Shown here: positions 34,981 through 43,257 of the stretch, piece after piece
Numbering within the stretch: position 1 is the stretch's first letter
Layout of the letters: each line of letters starts with the position of its first letter
Assembly (NCBI GenBank): GCA_017429475.1
Contig: JAFROX010000006.1
Span: forward strand, 314,008-378,007
Origin: Bacteroidales bacterium
GTDB taxonomy: Bacteria; Bacteroidota; Bacteroidia; Bacteroidales; UBA932
DNA: 64,000 bases
Direction of reading: 5' to 3'
Position numbers and translations under genes: made by a program
Notes under the pieces: generated by a model
What the model was told of the DNA's origin: nothing
Database searches by the model: none
What the model saw: only the letters and a program-made list of their open reading frames with translations

Positions 34981-36770
34981 AAAACATAACGATCATATAC
35001 GTTTCAGAATCGGCGCTGCCGCTGGCCAGAACGCTGCAAGATGTCCTGAAAAATGATGCGAACGTCGAAATATGCAGACGTCACGCCCTCGAAGGACGTT
35101 GGGCCGATCTGGAAGCCGTGGTGTTCATCGGCGCCCTCGGCATCTGTGTCCGCACCATCGCTCCGCTCCTCAAGGACAAATACAGCGATCCGGCTGTCGT
35201 GTGTCTCGACAGTACCGGCAAATTTGTGATACCCGTCGTGTCCGGTCACGTGGGAGGTGCGAACGCCCTGGCCCGCAGCATAGCTGAGACCATAGGTGGC
35301 GAAGCAATAGTCACTACACAGAGCGACAACGAAGGTCTCTGGGCCCTTGACACAATTGCCGGCCAGTTCGGCTGGCGGACCGAAGCGACGCCGGCGCAGA
35401 TGAACCGGGCTGTGTTTGCGTTCGTGGAGAAGCGTCCGACGGCCCTGTTGCTGGAAGTTCGCGATGCAGGGACTGCATTCCTTGAGCGCACCAGGCCGGA
35501 GCACGTGCAGCTGTTTTATAAACCCGATGATATCCCTTCAGGCAAGTTCGGGCTGGTCATAGCGGTCACTCCGCGACTCCTGGAGTTTGCTGGCAACACG
35601 CCTGTACTGTTCTTCCGTCCGGCAGTGCTGCATCTGGGTTTCGGCTGCCGCAAGCAGTGCTCCACTGAAGGAATCCCCGAGTACATCGATGCCCGGATCC
35701 GGCAGGCTGGCCTTTCACCCCTCTCGGTAGCAAGCATAGGCACCATAGAACTGAAGAAAGACGAGCCCCTGCTGCAGGCACTGCAGAACAGATGGCCTGG
35801 GACCCGTACTGAAATATATGCTGCAGACACTCTGGCAGCCATAGATGTCCCCAACCCGTCGGAGAAAGCCCTGGCTGCGACAGGCAGCGCAGGAGTGGCG
35901 GAAGCCGCGGCCCTGCAGAGTGCAGGTGGAGGCCCTTTGCTGATTGAGAAGCATAAGGGCAAATTGACCGAGGGCAACGACTTCACCTTTGCCCTGGCCC
36001 AGGATGCCGCATCGCTCCGTCTCGGCCACATCGAGATAGTAGGAGCAGGTCCCGGCGATCCGGAACTTGTTTCCGTGCGTGGCAAACGCTTCCTGGAACA
36101 GGCCGACCTGATACTCTATGCGGGAAGTCTTGTTCCTGTGGAGCTTACACATTATGCAAAACCGGGCTGCACGGTGCGCAGTTCCGCGTCGATGGACCTT
36201 GAAGAGCAGTTCGCTCTGATGAAAGAATTCTATGACCGCGGGCAACTGGTGGTCCGTCTCCATACGGGCGACCCTTGCATCTATGGGGCTATCCAGGAGC
36301 AGATGGCCTTCTTCGACCGCTACGGTATGCGATACCACATCACTCCCGGCATATCGGCTTTCCAGGCTGCAGCGGCTGCACTTCGTTCTCAGTTTACAAT
36401 TCCTGAGAAGGTGCAGACCATAATCCTTACCAGAGGCGAAGGCCGCACTCCTATGCCTGAGAAAGAGCAGCTTCACAAACTGGCACAGTCGCAGAGCACT
36501 ATGTGCATCTATCTCAGCGCAGCGATAGCGGAAGAGGTTCAGGCCGAACTGCTGCAGGCCTATCCTCCCGAGACTCCGGTGGCTGCCTGCTACAAGCTGA
36601 CCTGGAAGGAAGAGCGCATATACCGCGGCCAGCTCAAGGATCTGGCGAAGATAGTGCGAGACAACAATCTCACTCTGACCACTCTTCTGGTGGTTGGAGA
36701 TGCAATAGACAACCGCAAGGGACTTTCCCGTCTCTATGCCCACGAATTCAAGCATCTGTTCAGGAACTAA
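34977..36770 (+). CDS. cbiG: CbiG-CobM/CbiF fusion: precorrin-5A hydrolase and C11-methyltransferase
   Basis: The 597-residue fusion has CbiG at residues 1 to about 330 (GALGICVRTIAPLLKDKYSD near 52-71, VSGHVGGANALAR near 88-100, HLGFGCRK near 219-226). CbiG opens the delta-lactone and releases acetaldehyde in the anaerobic route. Residues about 350-597 are the C11 methyltransferase CobM/CbiF (IVGAGPGDPELVSVRG near 356-371, HTGDPCIYGA near 429-438, TPGISAFQAAAAAL near 460-473). CbiG marks the oxygen-independent pathway. The gene overlaps cbiET by 4 bases and ends 3 bases before cobK::cbiD. Confidence 0.93.
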   Translation: MKNITIIYVSESALPLARTLQDVLKNDANVEICRRHALEGRWADLEAVVFIGALGICVRTIAPLLKDKYSDPAVVCLDSTGKFVIPVVSGHVGGANALARSIAETIGGEAIVTTQSDNEGLWALDTIAGQFGWRTEATPAQMNRAVFAFVEKRPTALLLEVRDAGTAFLERTRPEHVQLFYKPDDIPSGKFGLVIAVTPRLLEFAGNTPVLFFRPAVLHLGFGCRKQCSTEGIPEYIDARIRQAGLSPLSVASIGTIELKKDEPLLQALQNRWPGTRTEIYAADTLAAIDVPNPSEKALAATGSAGVAEAAALQSAGGGPLLIEKHKGKLTEGNDFTFALAQDAASLRLGHIEIVGAGPGDPELVSVRGKRFLEQADLILYAGSLVPVELTHYAKPGCTVRSSASMDLEEQFALMKEFYDRGQLVVRLHTGDPCIYGAIQEQMAFFDRYGMRYHITPGISAFQAAAAALRSQFTIPEKVQTIILTRGEGRTPMPEKEQLHKLAQSQSTMCIYLSAAIAEEVQAELLQAYPPETPVAACYKLTWKEERIYRGQLKDLAKIVRDNNLTLTTLLVVGDAIDNRKGLSRLYAHEFKHLFRN

Positions 36771-36773
36771 GCG

Positions 36774-38561
36774 ATGATTCTGATACTTGGCGGAACGACT
36801 GAAGGAAGGCTGGCGGTCAGGGTGGCCGATGCGGCGGGTTCGCCGTACTGGTACTCTACGCGCGGTGACCTGCAGCAGGTCGAGTGCCGGAACGGTACGC
36901 ACGTAAGCGGTGCGATGGACGAGGCTGCGATGGCTTCTTTCTGCGAGGAACACGGCATCCGGCTGCTGGTCGACGCCGCACACCCCTTTGCCTCGGAATT
37001 GCACCGGACGGTGGCGGTCGTGGCCGAGTCCCTGGATATACCAGTCGTAAGGGTGGAACGCAGTTATCCACCGGAAGATCCTGACATCAGATGGTGCGAG
37101 AGCTATGACGATGCGATGACCCAGCTCGAAGCAGACTGTATCGCACGTCTTCTTGCACTCACCGGAGTCCAGACAATAGGCCGGCTGAAGCCCTACTGTG
37201 AGAAGCACGACTGCTGGTTCCGCATCCTGCGTCGCGACGAGTCGCTGCAGAAGGCTGTCCGCGAAGGTTTTCCGCAGGAGAGGCTTGTATACTACGAAGA
37301 AGATGACGAGGCTGACCTGATCGAACGCCTTAAGCCTCAGGCTATTCTCACAAAGGAAAGCGGCGAGTCTGGAGGATTCTCAGAAAAAGTGGCTGCTGCG
37401 CGTGCAGCTGGCATTCCTGTGTATGCAGTGAGGAGGCCGGCTCTGCCCGAAGGCTTCGAAACCGTTACTGGCGAACACGGTCTGCGCAAGGCCATCGAAA
37501 GACTTGTTCCTGGATTCTTCCCTTTGCGTAGCGGATTCACCACAGGTGCCTGCGCCACTGCCGCCGCTAAAGCAGCGTTGCTTGTACTTCTCGGGCGTGA
37601 AGTCGGAGATTCCGTGGAAATAGGATTCCCGGACGGTGAGCGGCTCTCGCTGCCAGTCGCAGCCATCACCTCTGATCCGGCTTCCGCCACAGTCATTAAG
37701 GACGCAGGTGACGACCCTGATGTGACGAACGGCATTTCAGTTGTGGCTTCCGTGGCGTTCAGCGACGAACCGGGCATCCATTTCCTGCAGGGCGAAGGCG
37801 TAGGGCGTGTTACCCTGCCCGGACTCGGACTTCCCATCGGCGGACCTGCCATCAACAGGGTTCCCAGGCAGATGATGGAACGCGAACTGTCTGCGCTCTA
37901 CCATGGTGGTCTGGATGTCACGATTTCAGTGCCCGGCGGCCGTGAACTTGCCAAGCACACCTTCAATCCCAAGCTTGGTGTCGTTGATGGAATCTCGATC
38001 ATCGGAACTTCCGGCATTGTGCGTCCTTTCTCCAACGAGGCCTTCGTGGAATCCATCCGCCGCGAAATGGAAGTTGCCATCGCAGTCGGCTCACCGATGA
38101 TCGTAATCAACTCCGGCGCAAAGAGCGAGGCATTTCTCAAGGCTCGCTATCCCGAGTTGCCTCCGCAGGCCTTCGTACACTACGGCAATGCCATCGGAGA
38201 GACTCTAACAATAGCCGCTGAACTGAAAGTGGAAAAGGTGGTGATGGGAATAATGCTCGGCAAGGCCGTGAAACTTGCTGAAGGCCATCTCGATACCCAC
38301 AGCAAGAGCGTGGTGATGAACCGCTCTTTCCTCAAGGAAGTCGCCGCAGAAGCCGGCTGCTCCCAGGCCACTGCCAAAGCGATAGACACACTGACTCTTG
38401 CCCGCGAACTCTGGGACGGTCTGCCTGCAGAAGATGCCGGAATTTTCTTCACTGCCATACTAAAACGTTGCAAGGCAGTTTGCGCAAGCGTATACCCGGC
38501 ACAGGAAGGCGAGGGGAATCTGACAATACTTCTTCTCAAGGAGAACGGCGAAGCCCTATAG
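36774..38561 (+). CDS. cbiD: CobK/CbiJ-CbiD fusion: precorrin-6A reductase and C1-methyltransferase
   Basis: The 595-residue fusion has the precorrin-6A reductase CobK/CbiJ at residues 1 to about 245 (ILILGGTTEGR at 2-12, LVDAAHPFA near 65-73). The SAM-dependent C1-methyltransferase CbiD occupies about 252-595 (RSGFTTGACATAAAKAALL at 252-270, GISIIGTSGIVRPFS near 405-419). CbiD is specific to the anaerobic route. It is the last gene of the ring operon and its 3' end overlaps the convergent phosphatase by 6 bases. With the two genes before it and CbiET, almost the whole C-methylation sequence sits on four polypeptides. Confidence 0.93.
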   Translation: MILILGGTTEGRLAVRVADAAGSPYWYSTRGDLQQVECRNGTHVSGAMDEAAMASFCEEHGIRLLVDAAHPFASELHRTVAVVAESLDIPVVRVERSYPPEDPDIRWCESYDDAMTQLEADCIARLLALTGVQTIGRLKPYCEKHDCWFRILRRDESLQKAVREGFPQERLVYYEEDDEADLIERLKPQAILTKESGESGGFSEKVAAARAAGIPVYAVRRPALPEGFETVTGEHGLRKAIERLVPGFFPLRSGFTTGACATAAAKAALLVLLGREVGDSVEIGFPDGERLSLPVAAITSDPASATVIKDAGDDPDVTNGISVVASVAFSDEPGIHFLQGEGVGRVTLPGLGLPIGGPAINRVPRQMMERELSALYHGGLDVTISVPGGRELAKHTFNPKLGVVDGISIIGTSGIVRPFSNEAFVESIRREMEVAIAVGSPMIVINSGAKSEAFLKARYPELPPQAFVHYGNAIGETLTIAAELKVEKVVMGIMLGKAVKLAEGHLDTHSKSVVMNRSFLKEVAAEAGCSQATAKAIDTLTLARELWDGLPAEDAGIFFTAILKRCKAVCASVYPAQEGEGNLTILLLKENGEAL

Positions 38562-39086
38562 TTCGATCTTTATGACACCTCCATATGGCGGAAGCGATGC
38601 GAAAGCATCCTCGGGTTTTACGTGGCCTGCATATATCAGGGCCGACACGAGCACCCCTCCGTGGGCGAAGACAGCTACCCTTCCGAAGGGTTTGTTGCGG
38701 AGTTCTTCCAGAAATTCGCTGACTCTCTGATATTGCATCATAAATGATTCGCCTCCGGTCACGGGCACGTGGATGTGGTCTGCGTACCATTCCTGAAGAT
38801 GCGGGTCGTCGATCTCGTCGAACAGCTTCATCTCCCACTCGCCGAAGTTGATCTCGAGGATGCGCCTGTCTCTTTCGGCATCGCCGAAGCCGCAGAATTC
38901 CGCCAGCCGTGTGCAGCGGGAGAGGGGACTGGTATATGCATAGTCCACCGGTCCGAAGGATTCCAGTTCCGCCTTAGTCACGGCGGCTTCCTCCTCGAAA
39001 CTGCCTTTCAGGGGCACGTCGGTCTGGCCGTAGCAGGTTCCCTGCGGCACGTCGACGGAAGTGTGTCTGATGAGAATGATTTCCAT
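38556..39086 (-). CDS. cobC: CobC-like alpha-ribazole phosphatase (histidine phosphatase family)
   Basis: The 176-residue protein has the histidine phosphatase fold, with RH at 7-8 (catalytic His8), SPLSRCTRLAEF near 53-64 and the second catalytic His in FAHGG near 139-143. It resembles CobC, which dephosphorylates alpha-ribazole 5'-phosphate or adenosylcobalamin phosphate. I use the ATG at 39086, since the in-frame TTG at 39098 lies in the promoter box. It is convergent with the ring operon. A HAD phosphatase in the cobUTS operon may do the same job, so the assignment is not fully certain. Confidence 0.82.
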   Translation of the reverse strand: MEIILIRHTSVDVPQGTCYGQTDVPLKGSFEEEAAVTKAELESFGPVDYAYTSPLSRCTRLAEFCGFGDAERDRRILEINFGEWEMKLFDEIDDPHLQEWYADHIHVPVTGGESFMMQYQRVSEFLEELRNKPFGRVAVFAHGGVLVSALIYAGHVKPEDAFASLPPYGGVIKIEL

Positions 39087-39095
39087 TGTTACAGG

Positions 39096-39103
39096 CAAAA
39101 ATA
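39096..39103 (-). promoter_or_regulatory. -7 box for cobC
   Basis: The minus strand reads TATTTTTG, exact, ending 9 bases before the cobC ATG, so the leader is only about five bases. Confidence 0.55.
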
Positions 39104-39123
39104 AACAATTTAAGTTTCTTCGC

Positions 39124-39131
39124 TATCTTTA
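39124..39131 (+). promoter_or_regulatory. Probable -7 box for nhaC
   Basis: TATCTTTA differs from TAnnTTTG at the last base and ends 8 bases before the nhaC ATG at 39140. Confidence 0.4.
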
Positions 39132-39139
39132 CGGAACGT

Positions 39140-40591
39140 ATGAAGAACATTTCACCATCACGCAGAATTCTGATAGCGCTCGTGCCACTGCTGGTGCTGA
39201 TGGCAATCCTTGCGCTGGACATCGCCATCTTCGGGGCGGATTCGATCCTGGGAGCTTCGCAGGTCGCGCTGCTCGTGGCTGCCGGAGTATGCATCTGGCT
39301 CTCGATGTGGCTTTACAAGCTGCCGTGGAAGGACTTCGAGAAGGACATCGTCTCTAACGTCAGCGAAGTGACCCCGGCAATCCTCATCCTGTTCCTCATC
39401 GGTGCCATCTCGGGCACCTGGACTATGAGCGGAGTGGTTCCGACGTTCATCTGCTACGGCATCAGGATAATCAGTCCGAAGGTCTTCCTGCTTACCGCCT
39501 GCGTTCTGTGTGCGGTCGTGTCCATAATAACCGGTTCATCCTGGACCACGATTGCTACGGTGGGAGTGGCGCTCATAGGCATCGGCCACGCCGAAGGCTT
39601 TTCTGATGCACTGACGGCCGGAGCCATCATATCCGGAGCATACTTCGGCGACAAGATATCCCCGCTGTCGGACACTACCGTGATGGCCTCTTCCATCAAC
39701 AATGTAGGGCTGTTCGACCACATCCACTATATGTACCTGACGACGGTTCCCTCGATTGTCATAACGCTCATCATCTTCACAATCCTCGGGTTTACCCACG
39801 GCGGAGTCCCGGAGGTCCAGATGGACGCATATTCGGACATCCTTTCCTCGCAGTTCCACATTACCCCCTGGCTGCTTGTCGTTCCGGCGGTCACCCTGTG
39901 GCTTATCCTGAAAAAGAAGCCGGCCATTATGACCCTGGCCGTCTCGGCGCTCGCGGCGACAGTCGCCGCCCTCATTTTCCAGCCCGATGTGGTCCGCAGC
40001 ATCGGAGAGACTCTGGCACCGGAACAGGGATGGAAGACCTGTTTCGCCGGCACCGTCCGGATGATCTACGACACTGTCACTCTCGACACTGGCAATTCCG
40101 AGATCAACCAGCTCGTGACCAGCAGGGGAATGACCGGAATGCTGAATACGGTGTTCCTCATCATCTGCGCGATGTTCTTCGGCGGCTGTATGCGCTCCAG
40201 CGGAATGCTTGCCGACCTGTCCCGCCTGCTCGCTCCCCTCACCCGCACGAGGGCCGGTCTCGTGGGTTCAACTGTCCTGACCGGAACAGCCCTCAACGGA
40301 ATCGTTTCAGACCAGTATCTTTCCATCATACTGACATCGAACCTATACCGCGACTCGTTCGAGAAGCAAGGCTACGAGATGCGCCTGCTGAGCCGCAGCG
40401 TGGAGGACTCCGCTACCGTAACGTCCCCGCTGGTTCCCTGGTCCAGCTGCGGTATGACACAGGCCACGATTCTTTCCGTCTCGACCATCGCCTATGCGCC
40501 TTTCTGTTTCTTCAACATAATATCCCCGCTGATGTCGTTCATCGTGGCTTTGATAGGCTGGAAAATAAGGAAAGCGGCAAAAAAATGTTAA
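39140..40591 (+). CDS. nhaC: NhaC-type Na+/H+ antiporter
   Basis: The 483-residue inner-membrane protein has about twelve hydrophobic spans and NhaC family segments: VIITGSSWTTIATVGVALIG near 126-145, GAIISGAYFGDKISPLSDTT near 156-175 and SVEDSATVTSPLVPWSSCG near 421-439. It should exchange sodium for protons. The start at 39140 is the first ATG past the promoter-like box and yields MKNISPSRR before the first span. It is divergent from cobC. Related antiporters can also move organic acids. Confidence 0.9.
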   Translation: MKNISPSRRILIALVPLLVLMAILALDIAIFGADSILGASQVALLVAAGVCIWLSMWLYKLPWKDFEKDIVSNVSEVTPAILILFLIGAISGTWTMSGVVPTFICYGIRIISPKVFLLTACVLCAVVSIITGSSWTTIATVGVALIGIGHAEGFSDALTAGAIISGAYFGDKISPLSDTTVMASSINNVGLFDHIHYMYLTTVPSIVITLIIFTILGFTHGGVPEVQMDAYSDILSSQFHITPWLLVVPAVTLWLILKKKPAIMTLAVSALAATVAALIFQPDVVRSIGETLAPEQGWKTCFAGTVRMIYDTVTLDTGNSEINQLVTSRGMTGMLNTVFLIICAMFFGGCMRSSGMLADLSRLLAPLTRTRAGLVGSTVLTGTALNGIVSDQYLSIILTSNLYRDSFEKQGYEMRLLSRSVEDSATVTSPLVPWSSCGMTQATILSVSTIAYAPFCFFNIISPLMSFIVALIGWKIRKAAKKC

Positions 40592-40621
40592 ATTCGCGCA
40601 AATCGACATTAATATGGTATT

Positions 40622-41176
40622 ATGAAACGGTTTCTCATAACACTTGCAGTCGCGCTCTTCACGCTGCCTGTCTCAGCGCAGAACATACCCGCGAAAATGA
40701 GGGTTGAAATTGCTGATATCGAGCAGAACGACGACAGTTACACCATTTTCCAGTACAAAGATGCCGACGACGAGGCTGTCAGCTATTATCTCGCGCTGAG
40801 CACTGACCTGGGCGGTTTCGACTTTTCGATAGGGGACGACATCTCCGGAGGTATCCACGACTTTGACGAGACCTGCATCTTTATGGGCACGAACCTTTCG
40901 GAGGCGATGTCTTTTCTGGATACCATACTTGACCTGTTCGACCAGCAGCCCGGAACCAGCCTGGAACTTGCCTGCCGTCCGACCCTGCCGTTCGAAGGTA
41001 TGGGGGAATACGGCACGGCCACCTGCACCCTGGTCAAGGGGCTTTTCGGCAAGCACCTTAACGTCGCCTTCAAGGGCAGGAACAACCGCGATGCACTGGT
41101 CGAACTGACCAGGGGCAACGTGAGATCTCTTATGACAAGTCTCAAGATAGACCGTAAACTCCATCCTGACTGGTAG
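40622..41176 (+). CDS. Small exported protein of unknown function
   Basis: The 184-residue protein has a clean signal peptide (1-19, VSAQ). I recognise no family. The mature part is acidic, has a possible core around FDFSIGDDISGG (near 60-71) and ends in a basic tail KIDRKLHPDW. It lies 30 bases after nhaC and 2 bases before a flavodoxin-like reductase, so it may be co-transcribed with that gene. No metal or cofactor motif is visible. Confidence 0.65.
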   Translation: MKRFLITLAVALFTLPVSAQNIPAKMRVEIADIEQNDDSYTIFQYKDADDEAVSYYLALSTDLGGFDFSIGDDISGGIHDFDETCIFMGTNLSEAMSFLDTILDLFDQQPGTSLELACRPTLPFEGMGEYGTATCTLVKGLFGKHLNVAFKGRNNRDALVELTRGNVRSLMTSLKIDRKLHPDW

Positions 41177-41178
41177 CT

Positions 41179-41793
41179 ATGAAAGTTCTTATGATCAACG
41201 GAAGCCCTCATCAAAAGGGCAACACATTTGTGGCACTGTCTGAGATTGCAGGACAGTTGGAAAAACTGGGTATCGAGAGCGAGATAGTCTGGATAGGGAA
41301 CAAGCCCGTAAGGGGCTGCATCGGCTGCGGCAGATGCAGCCTTGATCCGGGAGCCTGCACCTTCGGCGACGATGTGTGCAACGGAATCTCAGCCAAAATG
41401 GAAAGTGCAGACGCTCTTGTAGTCGGATCACCTGTCTATTACGGCCAGCCTAACGGAGCCTTGCTCGCAGTCCTTCAGAGGATGTTCTATTCGAATGGTG
41501 ACGCATTCCGCGGGAAACCCGCAGCATCTGTGGCAATCTGCCGCCGCGGCGGAGCTACGGCAGCCTTCCAGACTCTCAATATGCCCTTCCTGATGTTGAA
41601 TATGCCGGTCGTTTCCTCACAATACTGGAATATCGCATACGGTCATGAACCCGGACAGGCTGCACTCGATACCGAAGGTATGCAGACAATGCGTACCCTC
41701 GCCAACAATATGGCAGCCCTGCTGAAGGCAACCGATGGCAAGCCAGCACCCGGCAGCGACGAGCCCTGGGCGCCGATGCATTTCATCAGATAA
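41179..41793 (+). CDS. Flavodoxin-fold NAD(P)H oxidoreductase with cysteine motif
   Basis: The 204-residue protein has the FMN-binding loop NGSPHQKGNT near 6-15 and a flavodoxin-like core with GSPVYYGQPNG near 83-93. Between them lies CIGCGRCSLDPGAC near 46-59, a C-x2-C-x2-C-x6-C pattern. That spacing resembles the 4Fe-4S motif of iron-sulfur flavoproteins, though many annotated FMN reductases share it. It likely reduces quinones, flavins or electron carriers. It converges on the nitroreductase lipoprotein gene. Confidence 0.8.
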   Translation: MKVLMINGSPHQKGNTFVALSEIAGQLEKLGIESEIVWIGNKPVRGCIGCGRCSLDPGACTFGDDVCNGISAKMESADALVVGSPVYYGQPNGALLAVLQRMFYSNGDAFRGKPAASVAICRRGGATAAFQTLNMPFLMLNMPVVSSQYWNIAYGHEPGQAALDTEGMQTMRTLANNMAALLKATDGKPAPGSDEPWAPMHFIR

Positions 41794-41808
41794 GGAAAAA
41801 CAGTTTCC
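41794..41808. terminator. Weak hairpin between convergent redox genes
   Basis: GGAAA and TTTCC arms around a five-base loop fill the 15-base gap between two convergent genes. The stem is short and T tracts are weak, so terminator function is uncertain. Confidence 0.3.
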
Positions 41809-42450
41809 CTAGTCTACGAACTGGATCTTGCCGAGGTTCCTGGGCCTTGCGGCAGGCGACTCGTCGGGATATCCGAGGCCGATGAAGAGGCGGAGCTTGT
41901 AGCCTTCGCTCAAGTTCAACCTGTCAATCAGCGGTTTGGCCTCTGGTGTATCGAGACCCCTGACGGGACCTGCCATTATCACGGAGCCCAGACCCAGTGA
42001 CTGGGCTGACAGGCATACGTTCTCGGCCAGAAGGCCTACATTTATCAACGCCGTACCATTCTCGTCATCCGGGCACGCTACTGCAATGACAGCCGTGGCG
42101 TTCCTCAGGCCGTTGCGGAATTTAGGGTCGTCGTCGCCAACCATTCCGGGCATTGTCTTTCTCATTATTTCGGTAACTCCGTCAAAATATCCGGGGTCGT
42201 CGATGATGCGGACCTCCCAGTCCTGGCTGTTCATTGCGTTGGGGGCGTTGACGCCGCACTCTGCGATCTGCTGGAGAAGCTCGCGGGGCACTGCCTGGTC
42301 GGTGTAGTGACGCACGGAACGGCGTGCCATTATGTTTTCAATGACAGGATTTCCCATTTCTGATTCTGTATTTACTGTGGTTACGTTTACACATCCGGCT
42401 GAGGCCAGGAATGCGGCTGCTAATGCAATAGCTAAAAAGGTACTTTTCAT
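41809..42450 (-). CDS. Nitroreductase-family lipoprotein
   Basis: The 213-residue product starts at the ATG at 42450 with a lipoprotein signal (KSTFLAIALAAAFL, lipobox ASAGC, Cys20). A nitroreductase domain then begins MARRSVRHYTDQAVPRELL near 41-59, with GVNAPNAMNSQDWEVRIID near 66-84 and a late LGLGSVIMAGPV near 151-162. These enzymes use FMN to reduce nitro groups or quinones and are normally cytosolic, so an exported, membrane-anchored form is unusual. BluB also has this fold, but its signature regions are not evident. Confidence 0.82.
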   Translation of the reverse strand: MKSTFLAIALAAAFLASAGCVNVTTVNTESEMGNPVIENIMARRSVRHYTDQAVPRELLQQIAECGVNAPNAMNSQDWEVRIIDDPGYFDGVTEIMRKTMPGMVGDDDPKFRNGLRNATAVIAVACPDDENGTALINVGLLAENVCLSAQSLGLGSVIMAGPVRGLDTPEAKPLIDRLNLSEGYKLRLFIGLGYPDESPAARPRNLGKIQFVD

Positions 42451-42525
42451 GGATGAGTTATTTTTCGCCAAATTACTAAATAATCCCAAATCTCGCTACC
42501 TTTACCATCTCTAAAAGATTTGACA

Positions 42526-43254
42526 ATGGGGAACAAATACGACTATATCATAAATGCCCACGATGTGGACGGAAAAATGCATCTCAGACTTGTGGCACTG
42601 CAGCGTGCGTTTCTGACTGTTTCCGGGAAGGATGCAGACCTGCACGGTTTCGGCACCCTCAACCTGATAGACGGCGAAGGTATTTCCTGGGTGCTGCTCA
42701 AGTTTGCAGCCGACGTCAAACGTCTCCCAGTGGAGCAGGACAGGGTTACCATCGAGACCTGGGTGGAGGGTGTGAACCGTCTGCTGACTACAAGGAACTT
42801 CATAATGCGTGACGAGGCGGGTGAGATTCTCTGCACGGCCTCTACTGAATGGGCAATTATTGACCTGAAGACCCGCAGGCCCGTGAACGTCATACGCGAC
42901 ACCAACATAGCAGACTTTGCAACTGGCGAGAGTGTGTCCGCGGAACTGCCTGGCAAACTGCCTCAGGCCACGGGCACGGATGTCTACCGCCACAGGGTGG
43001 TCTACAGCGACATCGACTACAACGGCCACACCAACAGCATGCAGTATGTTCAGTGGATTATGGATTCTTATCCGGTGGACAAGGTCTATGACCGTCAGGT
43101 GGAGCACTTCGAGATAGTGTATGCCAAAGAAGCCGTCTATGGTGAGGATATCGAAGTCCGCTATGATGAGCTGGCAGATGACCTCACCCTTTTCTCTGTG
43201 AATTCTGCATCGGGAACCAATTTCGTCAACGCCCGCATCAAGTGGAAGGCATAG
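42526..43254 (+). CDS. Acyl-ACP thioesterase
   Basis: The 242-residue protein has two hot-dog domains. The second contains YSDIDYNGHTNSMQYVQW near 158-175, with the Asn-x-His arrangement of plant-type (FatA/FatB-like, PF01643) acyl-ACP thioesterases. It would release free fatty acid from acyl carrier protein in the cytosol. The ATG at 42526 is preferred to the TTG six bases upstream. An acyl-CoA ligase starts 3 bases after its stop, which could reactivate the released acid. Confidence 0.87.
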   Translation: MGNKYDYIINAHDVDGKMHLRLVALQRAFLTVSGKDADLHGFGTLNLIDGEGISWVLLKFAADVKRLPVEQDRVTIETWVEGVNRLLTTRNFIMRDEAGEILCTASTEWAIIDLKTRRPVNVIRDTNIADFATGESVSAELPGKLPQATGTDVYRHRVVYSDIDYNGHTNSMQYVQWIMDSYPVDKVYDRQVEHFEIVYAKEAVYGEDIEVRYDELADDLTLFSVNSASGTNFVNARIKWKA

Positions 43255-43257
43255 CCT

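Noticed and set aside
35715-37208. Minus-strand frame of nearly 500 codons under cbiG::cobM
   Set aside because: It is a shadow of two well-supported plus-strand enzymes and its His/Arg-rich translation has no domain.
41809-42450. Dimethylbenzimidazole synthase BluB, which has the nitroreductase fold
   Set aside because: The protein is a lipoprotein, lies outside the cobalamin operons and lacks recognisable BluB features.
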